This document shows positions 38,680 through 47,049 of a stretch of DNA of 64,000 nt, piece by piece. The position numbers and the translations under genes are program-made. Origin of the DNA: Vibrio furnissii CIP 102972 (GTDB lineage Bacteria; Pseudomonadota; Gammaproteobacteria; Enterobacterales; Vibrionaceae); NCBI RefSeq assembly GCF_000176175.1, contig NZ_ACZP01000013.1, forward strand, positions 1 to 64,000, written 5' to 3'. The first letter of the stretch is position 1; every line of letters begins with the position of its first letter. The notes below the pieces were generated by a model that worked only from the letters and a program-made list of their open reading frames with translations, was not told the origin of the DNA and did not search any database.

Positions 38680-40551
38680 TTATTTCCAATCGCCGCGCAA
38701 TGCAGCCACTTTTTCGTGCATCAGTTCCGTGGTGGCTTCGCCCGCCATGACAGCGTCTCCGGCTTCAATCTCGACGTGAGACCAGAAGCGGCGTGGCAAC
38801 CCTTTACAGGCTCGGCCGTGATAGCGGCTGAAGAAACTACCCCACAAGCCTTTAATTGCCATTGGGATCACCGGTACCGGACTGCGGCGCAAAATGATGT
38901 CGATGCCGCGCATAAATTCATTCATGTTACCGTCGGCGGTCAGGCGACCTTCGGGGAAAATACACACCAAATGCCCATCCTGCAGCGCCTGTTCCACTTC
39001 GGCAAATGCGCGGCGAATCGAGGTGCGGCTGTTGGCTGAAATGGGGATCACGCCCGCACGTTTCAAGAAACGACGCAGCACCGGCAGGTTGGCGTAATCT
39101 TCTTCCATCACAAAGCGAATCAAACGCGGGCACGCGCCACTGAGTAACAGCGCGTCCATATAACTGACATGGTTACACACAATCAGGGCGCCGCCGTGTT
39201 CGGGCAGTTTGCTGAGGTTTTTGTGTCGCACGCGGTAAAGGGAGTGTGTCAGCGCCCACACCAGAAAACGCACCACGAAAATCGGCACCTGCAAAAACAG
39301 GTACGCGGCCAAGAGCAGGTTCATCACCGAGAGCAACACAAACAGGTGAGGAATGGTGAGATCGAGCAGCGTGAGGCAGATGATGCCCAAAATCGCACTG
39401 CACACCATAAACAGCGAGTTGTAGATGTTCAGCGCCGCGATCACCTGCGCGCGCTCAGTCTCTTTGGCGCGTTGTTGCATCAAGGCGTACAGCGGCACGA
39501 TAAACACACCGCCCGAGGCACCGAGTAAAAGCAAGTAAGCAAACAGTGGCCACAATGGCTGATAGGCGGCAAATTCCGAGAACTGACTGAAAATAGGTAA
39601 GTCATTCGGAATGCTGGTTGCCATCAAATAACCAAAGATGCTGATGCCAAAGCTGCCCAGCGGCACAATGCCGACATCAATGCGGTGATTGGATAGCTTG
39701 TCGCACGCCAGCGAACCCAGAGCAATGCCCACTGAAAACAGCGCCAGCAGGAACGACACCGAACTTTCAGTGCCGTTAAGGAAAACTTTGGTGAAGTTTG
39801 GGAATTGTGTCAGGTACGCCGCGCCGAGGAACCAGAACCAACTGATCGCCATCATCGATTGGAAGATGATGCGGTCGCTGCGCGCAATGGCCAGCGTATG
39901 GCGAGTTTGGCTGATCGGCCGCCAGCGGAAGGTCAACTCGGGGGCACTGGCTGGCGCTTCAGGAATCGAACGGCTCGCCCAGTAGCCGCATAGGGCAAAA
40001 AGAATTACTGCAGCGGCCGCGATGTGGCGGGCGTTGTCGGCTGAAGCAATCATGCCCGCTCCAAGCGTGCCGAGCAAAATCGCTAAAAATGTCCCGGTTT
40101 CGACCAAGGCATTGCCCGGCACCAATTCGTTAGATTTGAGCTGTTGTGGTAGCAAGGCGTATTTGACCGGGCCGAAAAATGCCGATTGGGTGCCCATCAA
40201 AAACAGGATCAGCAGCAGAACACTGTAGCTTTCGGTGATAAACCCAATCGCGCCAATACACATGATGGCGATTTCAAGCAGTTTCACGCGGCGAATAAAC
40301 CACGACTTTTCGTATTTATCGGCCAGCACACCGGCAGACGCGGAAAACAGGAAAAATGGCAGAATGAACAGACCCGCGGCCAGATTAATGAACAGGTCGC
40401 TGGAGATCGGCAGCGCGCCGCTGCCAGCAAACGCCACGAGCAGCAGCAACACGTTTTTGAAAATATTATCGTTAAAGGCGCCGAAGAACTGCGTGATGAA
40501 GTAGGGAAGAAAACGGCGTTGAGTTAACAACGACGTCTGAGACTGCGGCAT
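38680..40551 (-). CDS. MFS lysophospholipid flippase-acyltransferase fusion (LplT-PlsC)
   Basis: This 623-residue protein joins an N-terminal LplT-like MFS carrier (about 1-410, beginning with the FITQFFGAFNDNIFKN signature) to a C-terminal PlsC-type acyltransferase with NHVSYMD (HX4D) and FPEGRLTADG. LplT flips lysophosphatidylethanolamine inward and Aas re-acylates it. The AMP-forming acyl-ACP synthetase third domain found in the longest Aas fusions is missing, so acyl groups would come from acyl-ACP or acyl-CoA made elsewhere. AAGGAAAGG precedes the ATG. Confidence 0.88.
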   Translation of the reverse strand: MPQSQTSLLTQRRFLPYFITQFFGAFNDNIFKNVLLLLVAFAGSGALPISSDLFINLAAGLFILPFFLFSASAGVLADKYEKSWFIRRVKLLEIAIMCIGAIGFITESYSVLLLILFLMGTQSAFFGPVKYALLPQQLKSNELVPGNALVETGTFLAILLGTLGAGMIASADNARHIAAAAVILFALCGYWASRSIPEAPASAPELTFRWRPISQTRHTLAIARSDRIIFQSMMAISWFWFLGAAYLTQFPNFTKVFLNGTESSVSFLLALFSVGIALGSLACDKLSNHRIDVGIVPLGSFGISIFGYLMATSIPNDLPIFSQFSEFAAYQPLWPLFAYLLLLGASGGVFIVPLYALMQQRAKETERAQVIAALNIYNSLFMVCSAILGIICLTLLDLTIPHLFVLLSVMNLLLAAYLFLQVPIFVVRFLVWALTHSLYRVRHKNLSKLPEHGGALIVCNHVSYMDALLLSGACPRLIRFVMEEDYANLPVLRRFLKRAGVIPISANSRTSIRRAFAEVEQALQDGHLVCIFPEGRLTADGNMNEFMRGIDIILRRSPVPVIPMAIKGLWGSFFSRYHGRACKGLPRRFWSHVEIEAGDAVMAGEATTELMHEKVAALRGDWK

Positions 40552-40567
40552 CGCCTTTCCTTAATAA

Positions 40568-41158
40568 TTACCAGTTGGCCAGATAGTTAGAGAGTAGATC
40601 TTCGATGAGTGCTTTGCCATCGATGGGCTCAGATGCAAAGAACTTATCGTCCACACTCAGCAGCGTGATGCCGTGGACGCCTGACCACAATACGCGGCTG
40701 GTGCGCAGGATTTCACTGTCGGAACGCTGCGGCGCAATCACTTTCAGCAACCCTTCCAGCATGCTGGTCATCGTGTCGATCCGTTCAGCTTGCCATTCTG
40801 GCAGCTCTTCGCCATTCATGTTGTGTTCGAAAATCAGTTGCCAGCGGTGTGGGTTCTTTTGCGCGAAATCGTGGTAGCAGTAGGCGAGTTTGTACAGCGC
40901 TTGCTCGGGGTCTTTGCCGTGACAAACGACCGCTTTCGCTTCGCTGGAGAGTTCATCGAGCGTCTGAGCAACCACATGAAGTAGTAACAAATTGTAATTG
41001 CCAAAAACGTTCACCAACGTGCTCGGAACATAACCAATCATGGTTGCGATCTTACGCAGGCTCAGTTCGTGGTAGGAATGGCTACCCAGGAATTCCTTCA
41101 CGGTTTTCAGCGTTAAAGAGACCAATTCTTCACGGGTGTGGTCATTTCGTCTTGCCAT
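40568..41158 (-). CDS. TetR family transcriptional regulator
   Basis: This 196-residue protein has an N-terminal TetR helix-turn-helix (about residues 8-55, with LSLRKIATMIGYVPSTLVNVFGNYNLLL) and an all-helical ligand domain typical of the TetR_C_33 type. It lies 16 bp upstream of the LplT-PlsC gene on the same strand, so regulation of that gene or of membrane lipid repair is plausible but inferred. An ATG two codons upstream (41164) is an alternative start; neither has a good ribosome site. Confidence 0.85.
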   Translation of the reverse strand: MARRNDHTREELVSLTLKTVKEFLGSHSYHELSLRKIATMIGYVPSTLVNVFGNYNLLLLHVVAQTLDELSSEAKAVVCHGKDPEQALYKLAYCYHDFAQKNPHRWQLIFEHNMNGEELPEWQAERIDTMTSMLEGLLKVIAPQRSDSEILRTSRVLWSGVHGITLLSVDDKFFASEPIDGKALIEDLLSNYLANW

Positions 41159-41265
41159 GATCATGTGTGCTTAATGAACGATGTTCGATATTCTAATTAG
41201 CCTGCTATTGAGCGTCAACTCAGAACCCTGCAATATTCTGATACATGTCGATAAATGCAAAGTGT

Positions 41266-41293
41266 TTGATTGTCATATTGAAGCCGCTATGAT
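41266..41293 (+). promoter_or_regulatory. Sigma-70 promoter of the Tim44-like gene
   Basis: TTGATT at 41266-41271 and TATGAT at 41288-41293 are separated by 16 bp, with a start expected near 41300 and a leader of about 29 bases. It lies in the divergent region shared with the TetR gene. Confidence 0.65.
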
Positions 41294-41328
41294 GACCCCG
41301 TATTAAAGTAAGGCTTCTAAGGATAACT

Positions 41329-42204
41329 ATGAAACGTCTGTTTTCACTTGTGGCTCTGGTGATGGTTTCTGTTGCGTTTACCCCGATGGCGGACGCTGCC
41401 AAAAAATTTGGTGGTGGTAAGTCGTTTGGTAAAAGCTACAAAACTGCACCTGCACAGCAAAAACAAAACACCAATACCCTGAAACAACAAGACACTGCGA
41501 AAACAGCGCAAAGCTCGACCAAAAAAGGATTGATGGGCGGCCTGCTTGGCGGTCTGCTGGCGGGTGGCCTGTTGGCAGCCTTCTTCGGCGGCGCCTTTGA
41601 AGGGATCCAGTTCATGGATATCCTCATCATCGGTTTGATTGCGTTTGTGATCTTCAAGTTGATGCGTGGTCTGCTTGGCGCCAAGCAGGGCAGTATGAAT
41701 CAGCACCAACAGCAGCAGCCAGCGTTTGGCGGAATGAACCGCAACACGTTTGAGCAGCCAAATGTTCACAACTTCGAACAGCCTCAAAACAGCGGCGGTT
41801 TCGGCAGCCAAATGCAAAGTGATGTACCACATAACTACCCAGACGGCTTTGACCGCGTGGCGTTTGTCAACGGTGCACGTGAACACTACCGCATTCTGCA
41901 AGGCGCATGGAACCACAACCAGTTGGAGACCATCGAAGAGTACGTGTCACCGAGCCTGTTTGAAGATTTGAAAGCAGAGCGCGCGAAGATTGACACCGAT
42001 CCGCAAACGGACGTGATGTACGTCGACGCTGAGATTGTGCGCGCCGACTACGATGCCAACAAAGCGCAGTTGAGCCTGCAATTTAGCGGCCGCTACCGCG
42101 ACCCAAGCGAAGATCTCGAAGAGAACATCGACGATATCTGGCATCTGGAACGCGACCTGACCACGCCAAATGCGCCGTGGTTGATCGTTGGTATCCAAGG
42201 CTAA
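41329..42204 (+). CDS. Tim44-like domain protein
   Basis: This 291-residue protein has a signal sequence (cleavage near DAA, residue 24), a lysine/glutamine-rich stretch, a glycine-rich segment with a membrane helix pair (GLLAGGLLAAFFGGAF and IQFMDILIIGLIAFVIF), a glutamine/asparagine-rich linker, and a C-terminal Tim44-like domain of about 130 residues. The bacterial function is unknown; the mitochondrial relative tethers the import motor. AAGGATAACT precedes the ATG. It is a single-gene unit with a strong terminator. Confidence 0.82.
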   Translation: MKRLFSLVALVMVSVAFTPMADAAKKFGGGKSFGKSYKTAPAQQKQNTNTLKQQDTAKTAQSSTKKGLMGGLLGGLLAGGLLAAFFGGAFEGIQFMDILIIGLIAFVIFKLMRGLLGAKQGSMNQHQQQQPAFGGMNRNTFEQPNVHNFEQPQNSGGFGSQMQSDVPHNYPDGFDRVAFVNGAREHYRILQGAWNHNQLETIEEYVSPSLFEDLKAERAKIDTDPQTDVMYVDAEIVRADYDANKAQLSLQFSGRYRDPSEDLEENIDDIWHLERDLTTPNAPWLIVGIQG

Positions 42205-42223
42205 ATCGCCACGCCCTTGAATA

Positions 42224-42254
42224 AAAACGCCCAAGCCTGTCTTGGGCGTTTTGC
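42224..42254 (+). terminator. Rho-independent terminator
   Basis: AAAACGCCCAAG and CTTGGGCGTTTT form a 12-bp stem with a CCTGT loop, ending the Tim44-like gene's transcript. Confidence 0.92.
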
Positions 42255-42347
42255 TATCTGCGTGATATAACAGAGGCACTCAACGACATTTTAATCCTCC
42301 GGCAGCGCTGATTCAGAGCTTCCGGGCAAGAACGAAAGGAAAGTCAC

Positions 42348-42665
42348 GTGGCCGAATTCAAATACAAAAATCTGACTCAGGAAGAACAGGACAAAATCGA
42401 TGCGGCGGTCTTTCGTCGTCTGCTGGCGCATCTCGATGACAACAAAGATGTGCAGAACATCGACCTGATGATACTGGCGGGCTTCTGCCGTAACTGTTTC
42501 TGCAAATGGTATGAGTCGGAAGCGAAAGAGATGGGGCTGGCGCTGAACATCGACGATGCCCGCGAGCGTGTGTACGGCATGACGTACGATGAGTGGAAAA
42601 CCAACCATCAGCCGAAAGCGACTCCTGAGCAACTGGCAGCGTTTGAAGCGCGTCAGAAGAAGTAA
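42348..42665 (+). CDS. DUF1244 domain protein
   Basis: This 105-residue cytoplasmic protein matches the DUF1244 family: RRLLAHLDDNKDVQNIDLM followed by FCRNCFCKWY with three cysteines in close spacing, suggestive of metal binding, and YGMTYDEWK. The function is not known. The start is GTG with AAGGA 8 bp upstream. Confidence 0.87.
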   Translation: MAEFKYKNLTQEEQDKIDAAVFRRLLAHLDDNKDVQNIDLMILAGFCRNCFCKWYESEAKEMGLALNIDDARERVYGMTYDEWKTNHQPKATPEQLAAFEARQKK

Positions 42666-42669
42666 TGCG

Positions 42670-42696
42670 AAAGCCGCCATTTCTGGCGGCTTTTTC
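42670..42696 (+). terminator. Rho-independent terminator
   Basis: AAAGCCGCC and GGCGGCTTT form a 9-bp stem with an ATTTCT loop, followed by TTCTTTT. Confidence 0.92.
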
Positions 42697-42767
42697 TTTT
42701 CTATCCAGCAGCAACTGACCATTCGTTTTAATATCAGTCACTTCAATGTCAGTCGCTTCTGCGCAAG

Positions 42768-43625
42768 CTACTTCAACGGCAGATAGATGTCGGTCTGCAA
42801 GTCACACTCATCCACTTCGTGAATCAGATTCAGATAGTGGAAGAAGCATGGGTAATCACGCAGCTCTTCACCGCTTTGCGGTAACCAGTCGCGATACAGC
42901 GCGTACACACTCTGACTGATCGCATCATGGCTGCCGTGATGGCGCAGCACTGCGCAGCGTCCGGCCGGAATAGCGCCATTTTTCACGCCGTAGTCATTGT
43001 CTTTGACGGGCTGGCTGACGCTGCCAGCGATATCAAAGCGAAACAGCGCAGGCTCGGTTTCGTTGGGATCACTGTAAGGAATGCCGTAGGTGGCGCTGGT
43101 GGTCACCGGCGATTCACCACTGGCGCGTCGCCAGGCAATAAACTGCGCGGCGGTATCGAGCACCTGCTCGGGGGCACCACAATGTTCGATGTAGGCGATG
43201 CGGGTTTCGGCAAAATGAATAATGTTCACGTCCACAAGGTTGACTCCTTTTGCGGGGATTTCAAATTGAAATTGCGAGTGCCATTGCTGCCACTCAGGCT
43301 GATTTCTAAAACCGGACGGAGACTGACCAAACGTGCGTGCAAAGGCTCGGGCGAACGCTTCAGGGCTGTCGAATTGAGCTTCCAGCGCAATATTCAGTAC
43401 GCTGATGCCAGGTTCAAACGCCAGTCGGTAAGAGGCCCGCTTGAGCCGCGCCAAGGTGAGATATTTGGCGGTGCCTACGCCGATCTGCGCTTTGAACATG
43501 CGGTGAAAGTGGTACTTGGAACAGTGCGCCAGCGCGCTCAGTTGTTCAAGCGACAACTCGTCATCCAGATGGCGCTCGATGTAGTCACACACGCCTTGTA
43601 TCCGCGAATGCAGCGAATGGGTCAT
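42768..43625 (-). CDS. AraC-family regulator with GyrI-like effector domain
   Basis: This 285-residue protein has two N-terminal AraC helix-turn-helix motifs (about residues 10-105: LSLEQLSALAHCSKYHFHRMFK and ALEAQFDSPEAFARAFARTFGQSP) and a C-terminal GyrI-like small-molecule-binding domain. The order, DNA-binding first, matches the Rob/SoxS-like or BmrR-type regulators. Its targets and ligand are unknown. The start at 43625 is chosen for the AraC N-terminus; the frame runs 26 codons further upstream. Confidence 0.87.
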   Translation of the reverse strand: MTHSLHSRIQGVCDYIERHLDDELSLEQLSALAHCSKYHFHRMFKAQIGVGTAKYLTLARLKRASYRLAFEPGISVLNIALEAQFDSPEAFARAFARTFGQSPSGFRNQPEWQQWHSQFQFEIPAKGVNLVDVNIIHFAETRIAYIEHCGAPEQVLDTAAQFIAWRRASGESPVTTSATYGIPYSDPNETEPALFRFDIAGSVSQPVKDNDYGVKNGAIPAGRCAVLRHHGSHDAISQSVYALYRDWLPQSGEELRDYPCFFHYLNLIHEVDECDLQTDIYLPLK

Positions 43626-43727
43626 CACATTTCTAATCCTGTTTGAGAAAACAAAGCCATGGTCGCATTCAGGGCCGTGAAGATCCTGACCGAAATTGCG
43701 CACTTTGCGCCAAGCTCGCTTGAAGTC

Positions 43728-44444
43728 TTACAACTTAACCAGTGGCGGCAGTGGTTGCAAATTGATCAGTGCCTGACGGGTGATGGCCGGTTGGCTGCTA
43801 AACAGCATCAGCGGCTGGAAGGCGGCGTGGTTGAGCGCCGTAACATCAATCAACTGGGTGAGGGCGTAAAAGCGCTGCACATACTGGCGGGTTTCTTGGG
43901 GCAGTGACAGGCGATGAAACTCACGACTGCCTGCGCGTTGAATGGCGCGCGCGACCCGTCCTTCACCAGCATTGTAAGCCGCGAGCGTTAACGCTAGGTC
44001 GCCGCCGAATTTGCGGTGTAAAAACGCCAGATAGTTCAGCGCCGCATCGGTGCTGGCGAACACATCCAAACGTTGATCGTTCGGGGCGGTTTGCAAACCG
44101 TAACGCTGGGCGGTGGCCGGCATCAATTGCCACAATCCGCGCGCGCCGGCGTGAGAAATCGCATTCGGGTCAAACGACGATTCCAGCATCGGCAGCAGCG
44201 CCAGTTGCTGTGGCAGCTTTTTATGGTCTAACTGATTGAAAATATGCGCCAGTAGCGGCTGATAGGTCTCCAGACGTGACTCAATCTGACGTTGATAGGG
44301 CGACAGCAGGGCGCGCTGCGAGGCAATCGCGTCATCCAACGAGCGTGCGGTGGTGTGAGCACTCAACAGCAATAAAAGGAAGCTCCCTGTCAGCCGGTAC
44401 AACTTGGAGTGGGATTGATGGCATAACAGGGAGCGTAATTTCAT
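43728..44444 (-). CDS. Lytic transglycosylase coupled to lateral flgN
   Basis: This 238-residue protein has an N-terminal hydrophobic segment (about 17-31, signal-like) and an SLT goose-lysozyme-like domain with catalytic Glu88 in LPMLESSFDPNA, GARGLWQLMPATAQRYG and AAYNAGEGRV. Its ATG overlaps the flgN stop, so it is co-translated with flagellar genes. Since FlgJ of this locus lacks a muramidase domain, this enzyme probably opens the peptidoglycan for the rod, which is inference from context. Confidence 0.85.
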   Translation of the reverse strand: MKLRSLLCHQSHSKLYRLTGSFLLLLLSAHTTARSLDDAIASQRALLSPYQRQIESRLETYQPLLAHIFNQLDHKKLPQQLALLPMLESSFDPNAISHAGARGLWQLMPATAQRYGLQTAPNDQRLDVFASTDAALNYLAFLHRKFGGDLALTLAAYNAGEGRVARAIQRAGSREFHRLSLPQETRQYVQRFYALTQLIDVTALNHAAFQPLMLFSSQPAITRQALINLQPLPPLVKL

Positions 44445-44884
44445 ATCGCGTCGGCGATGCGTTCTTCGTAGGTCGGTGACGGCTGGGTCAGTTCGCTCAG
44501 CAGTTCATGGAACGTGGCGGAGCTCAGACCGTTATCCTGATTGAGGCGCTGACATTGCTGAATCAATACATTCAGCACCTGCCATTGTTTTTCAATTCGT
44601 GTTCGTAAGCTGGCGGGCAGCGCACTGAACAGGCGTAACACGCCTTTGTCGCTGTTGGGCAGCGCTAAGCGTTGTAAGCATTGCGTTCTGTGCGACGCAT
44701 TGCGGTGCAGTTGGTTCAGCACCGGTACTTGCTGGCGAATGTTTTTGCCCAGCGCGTCGCCGTTAAATTGCAGATACAGCGCTTTTTGCTCGGTCAGCAG
44801 CGTATGCAACTGGCGATAAAGCTTCAGATCTTCACTAATGGTGAACATAAAACTTTGCATCAGTTGTCCGCGGTTCGAGGCCAT
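44441..44884 (-). CDS. flgN: Flagellar chaperone FlgN (lateral system)
   Basis: This 147-residue all-helical protein is of the size and place of FlgN, the export chaperone of the hook-filament junction proteins FlgK and FlgL. Sequence conservation is low, as usual for this family; the call rests on its position after flgM, its helix content and its length. AAGGAG precedes the ATG at 44884. Its stop overlaps the transglycosylase start. Confidence 0.75.
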   Translation of the reverse strand: MASNRGQLMQSFMFTISEDLKLYRQLHTLLTEQKALYLQFNGDALGKNIRQQVPVLNQLHRNASHRTQCLQRLALPNSDKGVLRLFSALPASLRTRIEKQWQVLNVLIQQCQRLNQDNGLSSATFHELLSELTQPSPTYEERIADAI

Positions 44885-44906
44885 GATCTGCTCCTTGCGT
44901 GGCGGT

Positions 44907-45188
44907 TTATTCGTGTCCGGTGTGGAATTGCATCAGCGCCTGAGACAGCGCTTTACTGTCGAGGCTTAACTCGCCGCGCGCCAGTGCAGCGCGCACTTGT
45001 TCCACTTTTGCCATATCGACATCCGGCAGTGCCGCCAGTTCTGCCTGTGCTTTTTCCAGTGCCACGGTATTGGCATTCAGCGCGGGCTCGCTCACAGACG
45101 TGGCTTGGCTTGGCGCAACGGTTTTTTTGCTTGCTTGCTGGAATGTGGTGTGTGGGACGTGGCCGCCCGAGACCTTATCAATTTTCAT
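44907..45188 (-). CDS. flgM: Anti-sigma-28 factor FlgM (lateral system)
   Basis: This 93-residue protein begins MKIDKVSGG, as FlgM proteins do, is unstructured in its first half and ends in the sigma-binding helices with DVDMAKVEQVRAALARGELSLDSKALSQALMQF. It holds the flagellar sigma factor inactive until the hook is complete. Start at 45188 has AGGA 10 bp upstream; a GTG at 45218 in frame is less likely. It lies between flgA and flgN on the minus strand. Confidence 0.87.
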   Translation of the reverse strand: MKIDKVSGGHVPHTTFQQASKKTVAPSQATSVSEPALNANTVALEKAQAELAALPDVDMAKVEQVRAALARGELSLDSKALSQALMQFHTGHE

Positions 45189-45253
45189 CAGCTTGATGTC
45201 CTCAATCTTCGTCGTCACTGGTAACAGGCGACCAAGAGCAGGGCAGAGTTAAA

Positions 45254-45356
45254 TGCACAAAGCGAATTTGTGCAAAAAAATGAATGACTGAAAGTTTGTA
45301 CTCGAAATCCGGGGCGGATTTCGAGCGCCACAATGAAAAAGTGTTACCTTCAGTCA
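45254..45356 (-). promoter_or_regulatory. Nested inverted repeats between flgA and flgM
   Basis: Three perfect dyads lie here: TGCACAAA/TTTGTGCA (45254-45274), CTCGAAATCCG/CGGATTTCGAG with a GGG centre (45301-45325), and an outer TGACTGAA/TTCAGTCA pair (45285-45292 with 45349-45356) that encloses the second. On the minus strand a seven-T run follows the outer stem, so the inner and outer stems could act as a terminator after flgA, with the other dyad in the flgM leader. Confidence 0.6.
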
Positions 45357-45372
45357 AAATTTGCAGCCTGAA

Positions 45373-46074
45373 TCAGAACTGAGTGTGCACCTGATTCAGC
45401 CCGGTCACCACGGCGTGCACCACGCTTTGCGAGGCGCTGTTTTGCACTTCAATTTGATCCCCGCGCCCGCCATCTTCCAAGGCGACGCCTTTGGTGCTGG
45501 CATTCACCCCGTCTTTCGCGGCGATGATCACCACCTGATTGCCCTTGATGACCAACGGTGGCTTGCTGACTAAGGTCGGGTCGAGAATTTGTCCGGCGCG
45601 CAGGCGGCGGTTGACTTCCAATCCACTCGCTTCATCGATGCGGGTGAAAAAATCATCCTGACGCGTGAGGGTGCGGTCTTCCAGTGCCAGCATGGAAGGT
45701 TCTAAGCGCCCGCCACGTGCCAGCGCCGTTTGCGTGACGACCACCGGCAGGGTGAGCGACGCTTTGATGGTGACGTTCATGCGCCATGCGGTATCGCCTT
45801 CCTCGCAACGCACCATGCGTTTGAGATGGCCGACGGGCAGCAGTTGGTTATCACGCCCAGTGACGATCAGCGGCGCCTGACATTCCGGCAGGTGACTGGC
45901 TGCGCCCGGAATCCAGAGTTGCCACTGCGCTTGGTACGGCGGCCATTCGCGCTGCGCCGCAAGCTGAGCGATTTCCTCGTCGAGCGAGGCTTGTACCGCG
46001 TGGCGAATCTGCATTTCTGAGCGATTTTCCTGCGCCGCGGCTGGCAGTGCCAACAGCAACGCCAGCATCAGCAT
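45373..46074 (-). CDS. flgA: Flagellar P-ring assembly chaperone FlgA (lateral system)
   Basis: This 233-residue periplasmic protein helps FlgI form the P ring. Seen: a signal peptide (MLMLALLLALPAAAQ), and the C-terminal SAF-type domain with RRLRAGQILDPTLVSKPPLVIKGNQV and ending NSASQSVVHAVVTGLNQV. GGAGG lies 6 bp before the ATG at 46074; the frame extends 32 codons upstream without a signal sequence. It diverges from flgB. Confidence 0.9.
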   Translation of the reverse strand: MLMLALLLALPAAAQENRSEMQIRHAVQASLDEEIAQLAAQREWPPYQAQWQLWIPGAASHLPECQAPLIVTGRDNQLLPVGHLKRMVRCEEGDTAWRMNVTIKASLTLPVVVTQTALARGGRLEPSMLALEDRTLTRQDDFFTRIDEASGLEVNRRLRAGQILDPTLVSKPPLVIKGNQVVIIAAKDGVNASTKGVALEDGGRGDQIEVQNSASQSVVHAVVTGLNQVHTQF

Positions 46075-46193
46075 CACGTTCCTCCGCGCAGAGGAAAAAA
46101 TCGTTTCCCCTTGGCGTAATCGCGCTTCCGATAGGCGGAAGTTGCGTTTCCTTTCTGATTTATAAGTCATTGTTTTTTAATTGAATAATTTTA

Positions 46194-46209
46194 TGGCATG
46201 CATCTTGTT
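46194..46209 (+). promoter_or_regulatory. Sigma-54 promoter of the lateral flgB operon
   Basis: TGGCATG-CATC-TTGTT fits the -24/-12 consensus (TGGCACG-N4-TTGCW) with the invariant GG and TTG spaced correctly, 41 bp before the flgB ATG. Lateral flagellar operons of vibrios are known to need sigma-54 and the activator LafK; the activator gene is not in this window. Confidence 0.75.
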
Positions 46210-46249
46210 TCGTCTAAACGCACCTTGAGCCGACTTGTAAGGAACAGAC

Positions 46250-46612
46250 ATGGCCATTTCATTTGAAACCGCGTTAGGCGTTCACCCGGAGGCACTGAAT
46301 TTTCGCGTTCAGCGTACCAAAGTCCTCGCGAGCAACCTAGCAAATGTTGACACCCCGGGATACCTGGCCAAAGACCTGACATTTAAAACCGTCATGAGTA
46401 CGGCCGGTAACCGCGGCGTCAATCCGGGCATTCCGGAATGGCAGGTGGAATCTCAATATTCGATTCCTTACCAGAACAGCAAAAACGGCAACACCGTTGA
46501 GCTGGGGGTCGAGCAAGCCAAGTTCACGCAGAACAACATGGATTTTCAAACCAGCCTGACATTTCTCAATATGAAATTCAACGGCTTAGCGAAAGCGATT
46601 GAGGGACGTTAA
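46250..46612 (+). CDS. flgB: Flagellar basal-body rod protein FlgB (lateral)
   Basis: This 120-residue proximal rod protein has the rod-family N-terminal motif RTKVLASNLANVDTPGYLAKD (about 25-45), and a C-terminal helix. Start at 46250 has AAGGAA upstream. First gene of the flgB-L operon and directly behind the sigma-54 promoter. Two bases separate it from flgC. Confidence 0.94.
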   Translation: MAISFETALGVHPEALNFRVQRTKVLASNLANVDTPGYLAKDLTFKTVMSTAGNRGVNPGIPEWQVESQYSIPYQNSKNGNTVELGVEQAKFTQNNMDFQTSLTFLNMKFNGLAKAIEGR

Positions 46613-46614
46613 TC

Positions 46615-47049
46615 ATGCCTTTTACTGATATTTATTCGATTGCCGGTTCGGCGATGACCGCGCAGACCGTTCGTCTGAACACGGTCGCGAGTAACCTGGC
46701 GAACGCCGATGCTGTGTCGGCCAATCCGGACGACGCCTACCGCGCGCTGAAACCGGTCTTCGCCACGGTGTACAACAAAAGCCAACTGGCAACCGGCGAT
46801 AACGTGTATCCGAGTGCGGAAGTGCGCATTGTCGACGTGGTGCAGAGCGCGGGTCAGGCGGAAAAGCGTTTTGAGCCGCACAACCCGTTGGCCGATGGCG
46901 ATGGCTACGTGTACTACCCGGATATCGACGTGGTGGCGGAAATGGCCGACATGATGTCCGCGACGCGCAGTTTTGAAACCAACGTCGAAGTGCTAAGCAA
47001 CGTGAAAAGCATGCAGCAAGGGCTGCTCAAACTGGGGCAGGGTAGCTGA
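46615..47049 (+). CDS. flgC: Flagellar basal-body rod protein FlgC (lateral)
   Basis: This 144-residue proximal rod protein shows the expected N-terminal helix with NTVASNLANADAVS and the C-terminal DMMSATRSFETNVEVLSNVKSM block. The stop codon overlaps the flgD start (TGATG). Confidence 0.94.
   Translation: MPFTDIYSIAGSAMTAQTVRLNTVASNLANADAVSANPDDAYRALKPVFATVYNKSQLATGDNVYPSAEVRIVDVVQSAGQAEKRFEPHNPLADGDGYVYYPDIDVVAEMADMMSATRSFETNVEVLSNVKSMQQGLLKLGQGS

Noticed and set aside
42927..43646. 239-codon plus-strand frame opposite the AraC gene
   Set aside because: Exact antisense of a well-recognised AraC/GyrI protein with no ribosome site.
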